NCBI GenBank assembly: GCA_002499705.1
Contig: DAMU01000085.1
Span: 1 to 39,743 of the forward strand
Reading direction: 5' to 3'
DNA length: 39,743 bases
DNA from: Euryarchaeota archaeon UBA91
GTDB taxonomy: Archaea > Thermoplasmatota > Poseidoniia > Poseidoniales > Poseidoniaceae
Under the pieces are notes generated by a model, which saw only the letters and a program-made list of their open reading frames with translations, did not search any database and was not told where the DNA came from. Both the position numbers and the translations under genes were made by a program. Of this stretch, positions 32,477 through 39,743 are shown piece after piece (within the stretch, counting starts at the first letter, position 1; the number at the start of each line of letters is the position of its first letter).

Positions 32477-33307
32477 ATGGAAGACGGAACAATTGTCCAC
32501 GTTGATTACGAACTTTACAACAATGAAACCGGGGATCTCATCGAGACAACCCGTGAAGCAGTCGCCAAGGAACACGAATCTCATCAAGAGGGTCGAAAGT
32601 ACGAACCAATGGTCTGTATTGTCGGTGGTGGCCAACTTATTCCTGGTTTTGAAGCAGCTCTTAGCGAAGCAAAGAAAGGCAAGGAAACAGAAATTGTCAT
32701 CGCTCCAGAAGATGCGTATGGAGAAAAAGATGCTGAACAAATTGAAACCATCAGTATCGATAAACTCATTCGAGCAGTCCAAGACCCAAATGCACTCTAT
32801 ATCGGTGCTCCAGTAACCATTAACGGACGTCAAGGACAACTTTCCTACCTTGCAGCAGGTCGAGCGCGAATTGACTACAACCACCCAATGGCTGGGAAGT
32901 CTCTCAAATATTCATTCAACATTGTTGATGTCGTCGAAGGAAAAGAAGACAAGGTTACCGCTTTGCTTCAAGCAAACACTGGACACTCTGGCTTTGAAGT
33001 CAGTTTCTCTGGCGACGATCTTTCAATCGTATTGCCTCAAACTATGCTCTTTGATACCAATGCAGCAATGCTCAAGTTCCGTTTGGTCACTACAATTCGT
33101 GACGCAATCGAATGTGGCAAAGTTTCCTTCATTGAAGTTCACGAACCTCGTGGATTCGGTGTTGAAGACGACGCTGATGAAGACAGTGTTGAAGACCTCT
33201 CTTCTCTTTCTGTCGCAGAACTCAAGGAACGCTGTAAAGCAGCCGGCCTTCCAGTCGGTGGCAAGAAAGCAGATTTGGTTGCTCGACTTTCTCAAGAAGA
33301 AGAGTGA
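32477..33307 (+). CDS. FKBP-type peptidyl-prolyl isomerase with C-terminal SAP domain
   Basis: This 276-residue protein starts with an FKBP domain (MEDGTIVHVDYELYNNETGD; GGGQLIPGFEAAL; APEDAYGEKD) that contains the SlyD-like insert-in-flap (about 110-145, with RIDYNHPMAGKSLKYSFNI). A second alpha/beta domain of the long archaeal FKBPs follows (about 155-225). After an acidic linker, residues 240-271 fit the SAP consensus: LSVAELKERCKAAGLPVGGK followed by KADLVARL, a helix-turn-helix that binds DNA or RNA. The combination suggests a folding helper tethered to nucleic acid or nascent chains. The ATG at 32477 has GGAGGT six bases upstream; the frame opens at 32336 inside ccmF. Confidence 0.88.
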   Translation: MEDGTIVHVDYELYNNETGDLIETTREAVAKEHESHQEGRKYEPMVCIVGGGQLIPGFEAALSEAKKGKETEIVIAPEDAYGEKDAEQIETISIDKLIRAVQDPNALYIGAPVTINGRQGQLSYLAAGRARIDYNHPMAGKSLKYSFNIVDVVEGKEDKVTALLQANTGHSGFEVSFSGDDLSIVLPQTMLFDTNAAMLKFRLVTTIRDAIECGKVSFIEVHEPRGFGVEDDADEDSVEDLSSLSVAELKERCKAAGLPVGGKKADLVARLSQEEE

Positions 33308-33399
33308 ACCGGCAGATTGACCGATTGAATCTGAAGATTCGACAGCATCTTGCCCCAAAGGATATTGACGGAAGGCCATAGGCGTTAACAGGGATTACC

Positions 33400-34788
33400 A
33401 TGCAGAGTCTCGAGGAACTTGAGGAACAACTCGCATCAAAACACTCATCGCTGCCTTCAGACACCTATTCACCCCTTGAAAAAGGCACTTTATGGCTCGC
33501 TGCTTTGGGCCTTGTCGCCTTTCTTGTGAGTTTCATCTTCGCCAATGAGGTTGTTTGGGATGACGGCCTCAAGCCGATTATTTGGGACCCCATTATGGAA
33601 GATGCAGGTTCGGCAGGAGATGCAGATTACAATCGATTCAATACACTCATCTACACGATGAGTATGCTGGCCAGTGTCGTTGTCCTGCAAGCGTTGTTTC
33701 GAAAAGCCGATTTCCCTGCAGATGACCGCATGCTCCTCGCCCTTCTCACATGGGTTTGCCTTGCTCCAGTTCTACGAGTTTTGGAAGATGCTGATTTCTT
33801 TGGTTCTGACATGGATTGGTTGTTCATCTCTCCAATTATCCATCTGCATCTTGCGTTATGGCTGATTGTAGTAGCCGGTCTTTCTCATTTTCTTGCTTCA
33901 CAGTGGGATGGAATGGCTTCAGATCGAATCGAAGGTAAAATCCGTAAAGCATTGATTCCCATTCTTTTACTCATGCTCTTTTTCCATTGGGCTTTCTTGT
34001 ATCAACCGGCATATTTGGCGCATGAAGAGATGGGTATGATTTGGATTGGAATAGGTTTTCTCGCATCCTTTGCTGTTCTTCTCGCCGTTATTTTTCAAAC
34101 CAGAGGCTGGCCAGCAATCACCAGAGGAATGTATGCATTTGGAGCATCAGCCAGCGTCCTTGGATTGTTTCATTGGTTTCAATTTCTTGACACGCCTTGG
34201 ACTCAAGAGAGTTTACGGGTCTCAGAATCCATTGCATGGTGGCCACTCTTGGTTGTCTTTGGTATACCGGGTGTGATTTGTTATGTCATGTATAGACGTG
34301 GCTATGAAGATGCGCTTCAACTCAAATTAACCGGCTATGAGGCTGGAGTCTTACCTGAGGGAATTGGCATCAAAGCATGGGAAGAGGCAGGCGATGAGAT
34401 AGAAAATCATCCCGTTGAGATGCTTTCACGAACTGCCTTGCTTGCTAGTCCGATGGTTCTTGCAATGGTCTTTGGACAACTGTGTGATGGATTTGCTACA
34501 ATGGTTGGTATTGACTATTTCGGATACGGTGAAAAGCACGTCGTTAGTAACCAAGTCATCGTTTACGGTGGAGAATTGAATTCAATGCTTGGAATAGAAT
34601 TTGGTGAAGGGGCTTGGCTCTTTGCCTTACTCAAAGCGGTTTTAGTAGGGGCAATCAGCTGGATGTTTGTCGAAATGAAAGTAGAAAAAAGGCAACGCCA
34701 TATACGTATTTTGATTGTTTTAGCGGTTTTAATTGTAGGATTAGCACCCGGAATAAGAGATATCGGTCGACTTATGCTTGGTGTTTGA
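33400..34788 (+). CDS. DUF63 family membrane protein
   Basis: This archaeal integral membrane protein has 462 residues and about ten TM helices. The pattern APVLRVLEDADFF in the N-terminal half and DGFATMVGIDYFGYGEKHVV in the C-terminal half are characteristic of DUF63, a euryarchaeal family without known function. A soluble loop of about 50 residues (RRGYEDALQLKLTGYEAG and following) lies in the middle. The ATG at 33400 is preferred on position; the ribosome-binding site is weak (AGGGA). It starts 92 bp after the FKBP gene on the same strand. Confidence 0.8.
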   Translation: MQSLEELEEQLASKHSSLPSDTYSPLEKGTLWLAALGLVAFLVSFIFANEVVWDDGLKPIIWDPIMEDAGSAGDADYNRFNTLIYTMSMLASVVVLQALFRKADFPADDRMLLALLTWVCLAPVLRVLEDADFFGSDMDWLFISPIIHLHLALWLIVVAGLSHFLASQWDGMASDRIEGKIRKALIPILLLMLFFHWAFLYQPAYLAHEEMGMIWIGIGFLASFAVLLAVIFQTRGWPAITRGMYAFGASASVLGLFHWFQFLDTPWTQESLRVSESIAWWPLLVVFGIPGVICYVMYRRGYEDALQLKLTGYEAGVLPEGIGIKAWEEAGDEIENHPVEMLSRTALLASPMVLAMVFGQLCDGFATMVGIDYFGYGEKHVVSNQVIVYGGELNSMLGIEFGEGAWLFALLKAVLVGAISWMFVEMKVEKRQRHIRILIVLAVLIVGLAPGIRDIGRLMLGV

Positions 34789-34862
34789 GAGCAAATGTTC
34801 GCATAACTGAACTGTAGTAGTGTTAAAGACGCCCTCCTCCTCCCTCGGTATGAGGGGTGCAG

Positions 34863-36473
34863 ATGGACCGATTACCTACCCGTGTAAATCGCAGTGACCC
34901 CGAGTTCTTAGAACATAAACAGTTCAATCAATCTCTGATTGACACCTTGCAAGAGCGCTTAATTGTCGCTTCAAACGGGGGGGGTGGCAAGTATGTCGAA
35001 CGTCATCGTGGTCGAGATAAACTTCTCGCTCGTGAGCGAATTGAGCGCATAATTGACCCCGGGACTGCTTTCTTAGAACTATCACCACTTGCCGCTTTCG
35101 AACTTTACGATGGCCGGGCGCATTCAGCAGGAATCGTTACGGGTGTGGGAATGGTTCACGGTAGGGAATGCCTTTTTGTCGCAAATGATGCTACAGTTAA
35201 GGGCGGATCATATTATCCAATGACGGTGAAGAAACACATTCGAGCCCAAACTGTCGCTCATGAAAACCATCTGCCCTGCATATATCTGGTTGATTCAGGA
35301 GGTGCATTCCTTCCGATGCAGGATGAAGTATTCCCGGATATCGGGCACTTTGGCCGCATCTTCCGTAATCAAGCACGTATGTCGGGTGACAAGATACCCC
35401 AAATTGCAGCAGTTCTTGGTTCGTGCACAGCCGGAGGAGCATACGTTCCCGCAATGAGTGATGAATCGATTATTGTCAAAGGCAACGGCACGATTTTCCT
35501 TGCTGGCCCCCCATTGGTGAAGGCTGCGACTGGAGAAGAGGTCACTGCAGAAGAACTCGGTGGTGCTGAAGTCCATACTGCTCAATCCGGTGTTGCTGAC
35601 CATTTCGCAGAAGATGAAACCGAGGCATTACGCATGGTGCGAAACATCGTTGAAAACCTCGGCCCCCGCACGCTTGCCGCTTCCGCAAGTTCCCCTCCAG
35701 AATTGCCCGCACATGATGTTGAAGATTTACTTGGTTTGATACCCAGTGATAATCGAACACCGTTTGACATCAAGGAAATCATTGCTCGAATTGTTGATGG
35801 TTCTCGGTTCCATGAATTCAAATCTCGTTACGGAACGACGCTCATCTGTGGATTTGCACATATCCATGGCCACAAGGTAGGTATTGTTGCGAACAATGGA
35901 ATTTTGTTCTCTGAATCATCCCTCAAAGGAGCTCACTTTGTTGAGTTGTGTGGTCAAAGAGGAATCCCACTAATCTTTTTGCAGAACATCACCGGTTTCA
36001 TGGTTGGAAAGGCGTATGAGGCAGGCGGCATCGCCAAAGATGGAGCTAAACTGGTAACGGCTGTATCTTGTGTCAATGTCCCTAAGTTCACGGTAATTAT
36101 TGGTGGCTCTCACGGTGCAGGTAATTACGGAATGTGCGGCAGGGCTTATGACCCCCGTTTCTTATTCATGTGGCCAAACAGTCGAATCTCAGTCATGGGC
36201 GGTCCACAAGCTGCAGACGTTTTGACCACTGTCAAGCAAGACCAGCGTGCCAGGGAAGGTCAACCTGCTATGGATGGCGAAGAACTTGAATCATTCCGCT
36301 CGCCAATTCTTGAAAAGTATGAAACAGAGGGCAGCCCGTATTATTCAACCGCTCGACTGTGGGATGATGGAATTATTGACCCGAGAGATACTCGGGATGT
36401 TCTCGGCTTATGTCTGGCAACGGCTCGAAACGCTCCACTCCCTGACGATCGATTCGGCGTATTTAGGATGTAA
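34863..36473 (+). CDS. mccB: Methylcrotonyl-CoA carboxylase, carboxyltransferase (beta) subunit
   Basis: This is the carboxyltransferase that moves CO2 from biotin to an acyl-CoA. The protein is close to the MCC beta pattern rather than propionyl-CoA carboxylase: GGGGKYVERHRGRDKLLARE, ANDATVKGGSYYPMTVKKH, CIYLVDSGGAFLPMQDEVFP and AAVLGSCTAGGAYVPAMSDE. Substrate use is inferred from these and from the next gene, a methylglutaconyl-CoA hydratase-like enzyme, which acts on the MCC product. The ATG at 34863 lies four bases after GAGGGGT; a GTG two codons earlier is less likely. A TTCGCATAACTG element at 34799-34810 may be its promoter. It is first of four genes on this strand; 536 residues. Confidence 0.88.
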   Translation: MDRLPTRVNRSDPEFLEHKQFNQSLIDTLQERLIVASNGGGGKYVERHRGRDKLLARERIERIIDPGTAFLELSPLAAFELYDGRAHSAGIVTGVGMVHGRECLFVANDATVKGGSYYPMTVKKHIRAQTVAHENHLPCIYLVDSGGAFLPMQDEVFPDIGHFGRIFRNQARMSGDKIPQIAAVLGSCTAGGAYVPAMSDESIIVKGNGTIFLAGPPLVKAATGEEVTAEELGGAEVHTAQSGVADHFAEDETEALRMVRNIVENLGPRTLAASASSPPELPAHDVEDLLGLIPSDNRTPFDIKEIIARIVDGSRFHEFKSRYGTTLICGFAHIHGHKVGIVANNGILFSESSLKGAHFVELCGQRGIPLIFLQNITGFMVGKAYEAGGIAKDGAKLVTAVSCVNVPKFTVIIGGSHGAGNYGMCGRAYDPRFLFMWPNSRISVMGGPQAADVLTTVKQDQRAREGQPAMDGEELESFRSPILEKYETEGSPYYSTARLWDDGIIDPRDTRDVLGLCLATARNAPLPDDRFGVFRM

Positions 36474-36515
36474 TTATTCAATTTAAAAATTAAAAATGCA
36501 ATTGGGGTTTTCAAG

Positions 36516-37373
36516 ATGATAATTATCGATACACCACCGCAAACTGAATTGGTTTCCATCGAAATACAAGATTCAGGTTGTCACATTAAATTGAACCGTG
36601 AAGAGAAGTTCAATGCCCTCAACATCCAAATGATTACCGAACTGTGCACACTTTTTGATTGGACTGCTGAACGCAGCGTTGGTGTCCAAGGAGAACTGTT
36701 TGATTCCAACGGTTCACCATTTCTTCGTACCCTTGTTCTGTCAGGCGCAGGACGCCATTTTTGCGCAGGTGCAGACATCAACATGATGCGTGATGCAGGT
36801 GCGAACACTCCTGAGGAGAACCGAATTGATTCAGAACGTCTTGACCGTCTGTTCAATGGTTTGTGGTCGCATCCTTGTTTCACTGTAGGCGCCATTCAAG
36901 GCGTGGCATTAGGCGGCGGTGCTGGGCTTGTAGCCTGTTTGGACCATGTCATTGCCACATCCAACGTTAAGATCGCTTTATCAGAAGGGAAACTGGGTAT
37001 CCTTCCAGCAGTAATTGGCCCCTATGTTTACCGTCGGCTTGGCTCCGCATGCTTTCGCAGACTTGCCATGCAAGCCAGTCGTATTGGTTCAGAGGAAGCC
37101 CTTCGAACAGGATTCATTGAAGCGGTTGTCGAATCAGTTGAACAGCTGTCTCCAGCCGTTGATGCCTTGGTTGAAGAAGTTCTCAGTACAGGGCCTCAAG
37201 CCGTTACACTGGCTAAAGAATTGACACTCGAATTTGACCGATGGACAGGTAGCGATGCTGAATTGCGAGAATTTACTCTTGACTTCACCAGTCGTATGCG
37301 TGGCTCAAAAGAAGGTCAAGAGGGACTCTCTTCATTTCTTGACAAGCGCCCTGCAAATTGGAAAAACGAATGA
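36516..37373 (+). CDS. liuC: Enoyl-CoA hydratase family, probable methylglutaconyl-CoA hydratase
   Basis: This is a crotonase-fold enzyme of 285 residues. The oxyanion-hole segments are GRHFCAGADINMM and GVALGGGAGLVACLDHVIA. The first of the two usual catalytic glutamates is a glycine here (GGGAGL), while the second is kept in LSEGKLGILPAVIGPYVYRR. Loss of the first Glu with an SExxLGxxPAxIxPYV segment is the pattern of bacterial LiuC-type methylglutaconyl-CoA hydratases. Position between the MCC beta and biotin carboxylase genes supports leucine degradation. The 42-bp gap before it is very AT-rich. Confidence in the fold is high; in the substrate, moderate. Confidence 0.82.
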   Translation: MIIIDTPPQTELVSIEIQDSGCHIKLNREEKFNALNIQMITELCTLFDWTAERSVGVQGELFDSNGSPFLRTLVLSGAGRHFCAGADINMMRDAGANTPEENRIDSERLDRLFNGLWSHPCFTVGAIQGVALGGGAGLVACLDHVIATSNVKIALSEGKLGILPAVIGPYVYRRLGSACFRRLAMQASRIGSEEALRTGFIEAVVESVEQLSPAVDALVEEVLSTGPQAVTLAKELTLEFDRWTGSDAELREFTLDFTSRMRGSKEGQEGLSSFLDKRPANWKNE

Positions 37374-37382
37374 GGGGACGCA

Positions 37383-38894
37383 ATGGTAAGCAAAGTCTTG
37401 GTTGCAAATCGAGGTGAAATTGCTTGCCGCATTTTACGTGCTTGTCGTGAGGCAGGTCTTGCCAGTGTTGCAATTTTTGCTGAAAACGACAGCAAATCTC
37501 TCTTTGTCGAACTTGCTGACCAAGCCGTTCAGTTACAAGGTGATTCAATCACTTCGACGTATTTGAATCAAGAACAGATTCTCAAAATTGCGGCAACGAC
37601 GGGTTGCGATGCCGTTCATCCCGGCTTTGGGTTCCTTTCTGAACGAGCGGATTTTGCACGTGCCGTTACCCAAGCAGGAATACAGTGGATAGGTCCAAGT
37701 CCTTCTGCAATTGAGCGAATGGGCGATAAAATGACAGCACGCAAAACCATGAGAGATGCCGGCGTTCCAGTTATCCCTGGTGAAGAGATAGAGCAAGAAG
37801 ACGAACATGAGGCACTTCTTGCAATCGAGCAAGCCAGCACCCGTGTCGGCTATCCGTTGTTACTCAAGGCATCATCAGGTGGCGGTGGTAAGGGGATGCG
37901 AGCAGTTGAACGCCCCGAAGATCTTCTCGCCGCTGCTCAAAGTGCTCGTCGTGAAGCTCTGGCTGCATTTGGTGACGGACGAGTTTACCTTGAACGCATG
38001 CTTACTGGTTCGAAGCATGTTGAAATTCAAATTCTCGCAGACCGTCATGGTCGCACGATTCATCTGGGTGAGCGCGAATGCAGTGTTCAACGTCGCCATC
38101 AGAAAGTGTTTGAAGAAGCGCCTTGTGCTACAATGACTGAAGAGATTCGTTCTGCAATGGGTAAAGCAGCAGTCGCTGCTGCCATGGCAGTTCACTACGA
38201 GGGTGCGGGGACGGTCGAATTTTTACTCGCTCCAACTGGTGAGTTTTTCTTCCTTGAGATGAATACACGAATTCAGGTGGAACATCCGGTGACGGAACTG
38301 GTTACTGGCGTTGATATCGTTCGTGAGCAATTACGAATTGCTGCGGGTGAGCCAATGTCGTGCGGCGATTTGAATCTCCGTGGCCACGCTATTGAAGTGC
38401 GATTATATGCCGAAGATGCATCGAACAATTTCCTTCCAGCAATAGGGCCACTCGCTGTCTTTCAGCCCCCAGAAGGGCCTGGTATTCGTTTAGATACGGG
38501 AGTGAGGCAAGGCGATGAAGTCACTCCAAATTATGATCCAATGCTTGCGAAATTGATTGTTTGGGCGCCTTCACGCATCGAAGCTTTACAGCGCATGCGG
38601 CGAGCACTGGATGAGTTTGTCGTTCTTGGGACAACAACCAATCTTCGCTTCTTACGGGAACTTTGTGATGTCCCCGATGTGATCGAAGGTAGTACCGATA
38701 CGACCATGATTGACCGGTTGTGGCCCAATGGATGGTCGGCATCCATTCCTGTTGAACTTGAAGACGGTGCACTCATGGCTGCTGCCGTATCGGAAAGTTC
38801 TGGATTGCACCGCCAAGTTCATTCGAATGCTCAAGTTTCTGACCAATCCGGTCCAGTGAGCCCCTTTATGACACTGAGTAGGAGGTATCCATAA
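37383..38894 (+). CDS. Biotin carboxylase subunit of acyl-CoA (methylcrotonyl-CoA) carboxylase
   Basis: This ATP-grasp enzyme carboxylates biotin using bicarbonate and ATP. It begins MVSKVLVANRGEIACRILRA. The glycine-rich ATP loop is KASSGGGGKGMRAVE, followed by the ECSVQRRHQKVFEEAP region, the metal-binding EMNTRIQVEHPVTELVTG and a C-terminal domain with RLDTGVRQGDEVTPNYDPML. At 503 residues it holds the biotin carboxylase domain only; MCC alpha subunits normally continue into BT and biotinyl domains. Those parts are in the next gene, whose ATG overlaps this stop (TAATG). GAGGGGA lies upstream of the ATG, nine bases after the hydratase gene. Confidence 0.93.
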   Translation: MVSKVLVANRGEIACRILRACREAGLASVAIFAENDSKSLFVELADQAVQLQGDSITSTYLNQEQILKIAATTGCDAVHPGFGFLSERADFARAVTQAGIQWIGPSPSAIERMGDKMTARKTMRDAGVPVIPGEEIEQEDEHEALLAIEQASTRVGYPLLLKASSGGGGKGMRAVERPEDLLAAAQSARREALAAFGDGRVYLERMLTGSKHVEIQILADRHGRTIHLGERECSVQRRHQKVFEEAPCATMTEEIRSAMGKAAVAAAMAVHYEGAGTVEFLLAPTGEFFFLEMNTRIQVEHPVTELVTGVDIVREQLRIAAGEPMSCGDLNLRGHAIEVRLYAEDASNNFLPAIGPLAVFQPPEGPGIRLDTGVRQGDEVTPNYDPMLAKLIVWAPSRIEALQRMRRALDEFVVLGTTTNLRFLRELCDVPDVIEGSTDTTMIDRLWPNGWSASIPVELEDGALMAAAVSESSGLHRQVHSNAQVSDQSGPVSPFMTLSRRYP

Positions 38895-39364
38895 TGCTTC
38901 ACCAATTCAGAACCGCAGAAGGCGATGTTGAAGTAACGGTTGCCAAGCAAGGTGATGTTTGGCAATTGGGGCAACATCAAGCAACTGTTGAAGACGATGG
39001 AAGACTCTCAATACGCCTTGCAAACGGGACCAAGGGTTATGCTACAACTGCCAAAGTTGGTGATGTATGGTGGGTTCATTTCCAAGGTCATACTTTCTGT
39101 TTAGAACGAATTGAGCCGGGAGCTTCTCAATCAGGTGACGAAGGCGGATTAGTTGCTCCAATGCCGGGTAAGGTTCTCGAAGTTTTGGTCGATGTAGGGC
39201 AGTCTGTTGAAGGCGGTCAAACGCTCATGGTGCTTGAGGCGATGAAAATGGAACATCGCATTCTTGCCTCAAATGCGGGACAAATTACAGGCATTCACTT
39301 TTCTGCAGGTGAGCAAGTCCAACAAGGTTCGGTCTTACTTGAAATGGTTGAGGATGAAGCTTAA
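38894..39364 (+). CDS. Biotinyl carrier protein with BT-like N-terminal part
   Basis: This 156-residue protein has two parts. Residues 1-75 are beta-rich (DVWQLGQHQATVEDDGRLSI, then VGDVWWVHFQGHTFCLERIE) and resemble the BT linker domain that joins the subunits in MCC and PCC. Residues 86-153 are the biotinyl domain, with APMPGKVLEVLV and the biotinylation motif LEAMKMEH (biotinyl lysine K118). It is the detached C-terminal half of an MCC alpha subunit, and its start overlaps the biotin carboxylase stop by one base. Its stop overlaps the stop of the convergent gene by three to four bases. A biotin protein ligase is required; none is in the window. Confidence 0.93.
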   Translation: MLHQFRTAEGDVEVTVAKQGDVWQLGQHQATVEDDGRLSIRLANGTKGYATTAKVGDVWWVHFQGHTFCLERIEPGASQSGDEGGLVAPMPGKVLEVLVDVGQSVEGGQTLMVLEAMKMEHRILASNAGQITGIHFSAGEQVQQGSVLLEMVEDEA

Positions 39365-39743
39365 CGTATCTTCCAATTGCCCGATTCAATAACGTGAACA
39401 TTTTCTTCATCGTGATTGTTGTAAGCATAGGTCCATGCCCATTCTTGACCACGCTCAGTTTTGATTTGAACGATTGTTCTGGTAAACAAGGAATCCGTTG
39501 ATTGATATCCATAAAATCCTTCAATTGTGTCCAGTGTTTTCAAGGTTGGAAACATTTGGTCAATTTGGTAAACTTCTCCATACACCGTCCCCTCTTCACC
39601 AGTCAACATTCCTGGGTAGTCATCAAGATCGATAAGCATCCCATCGGTTGATGCTAAACGACCTTCTCCAATGCTGTATTCTGAAAGGGTTGGGTGGCGA
39701 GACTCCCCTTTCATCAGCGTACCATAGACAAAGATGTTTTCAA
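39361..39743 (-). CDS. Gamma-glutamylcyclotransferase-like protein (partial)
   Basis: The frame continues to the right window edge, so the N-terminus is missing. The visible start ENIFVYGTLMKGESRHP holds the VYGTLM motif of the GGCT/AIG2 (BtrG-like) fold, which forms the gamma-glutamyl binding pocket. Then come TVYGEVYQIDQMFPTLKTLD, and YGYQSTDSLFTRTIVQIK, typical of the barrel. Family members release 5-oxoproline from gamma-glutamyl amides or act on other gamma-glutamyl compounds; many are uncharacterised. It converges on the biotinyl-protein gene with overlapping stop codons. Confidence 0.82.
   Translation of the reverse strand, partial: ENIFVYGTLMKGESRHPTLSEYSIGEGRLASTDGMLIDLDDYPGMLTGEEGTVYGEVYQIDQMFPTLKTLDTIEGFYGYQSTDSLFTRTIVQIKTERGQEWAWTYAYNNHDEENVHVIESGNWKIR

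Noticed and set aside
32295..32816. 173-aa and 177-aa ORFs overlapping the ccmF/FKBP junction
   Set aside because: They are alternative frames of the real ccmF and FKBP genes, whose motifs and GGAGGT ribosome-binding site are clear.
1..39743. CRISPR array
   Set aside because: No regularly spaced repeats of 24-40 bp were seen and no cas genes are present.

Overview
The window looks like a chromosome segment of a planktonic Marine Group II-type euryarchaeon (Candidatus Poseidoniia / Thermoplasmatota). This rests on gene content only. The archaeal set rpl7ae-rps28e-rpl24e-ndk-aIF5B is present with deoxyhypusine synthase, a DUF63 membrane protein and TATA-type promoters. It sits beside bacterial-type genes (uvrB, ccmF, biotin-dependent carboxylase genes) and several signal-peptide or lipobox-bearing proteins.

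Layout. (1) 1-6.0 kb is AT-richer and accessory: the 3' end of an HsdM-like methyltransferase, a short serine recombinase, a 1327-residue beta-propeller surface protein with a cytoplasmic coiled-coil tail, and an orphan ORF. The 9-mer ACCCTCTGC occurs on both sides of the recombinase/surface-protein unit. (2) 6.1-8.8 kb, minus strand: an orphan ORF, a ribbon-helix-helix protein, a ParA ATPase and a MoxR ATPase. (3) 8.9-14.2 kb, minus strand: aIF5B, NDK, L24e, S28e, L7Ae, PRPP synthetase, tRNA-Ile(GAT) and a PRC-barrel protein. (4) 14.2-14.7 kb: an AT-rich 503-bp gene-free stretch with repeated TATA-like elements. (5) 14.7-22.9 kb: a degenerate SDR-like protein, an Asp-box lipoprotein overlapping deoxyhypusine synthase, UvrB, an SDR oxidoreductase and, divergently, a DUF4832 lipoprotein. 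(6) 22.9-24.9 kb: a putative 10-TM metal exporter, a small membrane protein and a MazG-like pyrophosphohydrolase. (7) 25-32.4 kb: a respiration-related block with a UbiA prenyltransferase and UbiD decarboxylase (possibly MqnP/MqnL of the futalosine menaquinone route), then divergently a cupredoxin, a geranylgeranyl reductase and CcmF. (8) 32.4-34.8 kb: an FKBP prolyl isomerase with a C-terminal SAP domain, then a DUF63 protein. (9) 34.8-39.4 kb: a four-gene leucine-degradation operon (methylcrotonyl-CoA carboxylase beta subunit, methylglutaconyl-CoA hydratase-like enzyme, biotin carboxylase, separate biotinyl protein), then a convergent, truncated gamma-glutamylcyclotransferase-like gene.

How the parts relate. 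Blocks 3, 5 and 8 are largely housekeeping (translation, repair, folding). Blocks 7 and 9 suggest an aerobic heterotroph that makes a quinone and c-type cytochromes and can feed leucine carbon into acetyl-CoA/acetoacetate. Block 1 is the most mobile-looking part. The points most worth checking are the FKBP-SAP fusion, a Cys/His insert in aIF5B, an L24e that has lost its zinc ligands, the enlarged CcmF, the split methylcrotonyl-CoA carboxylase, the repeat-flanked recombinase/surface-protein unit and the repeated promoter-like elements at 14.3-14.7 kb.
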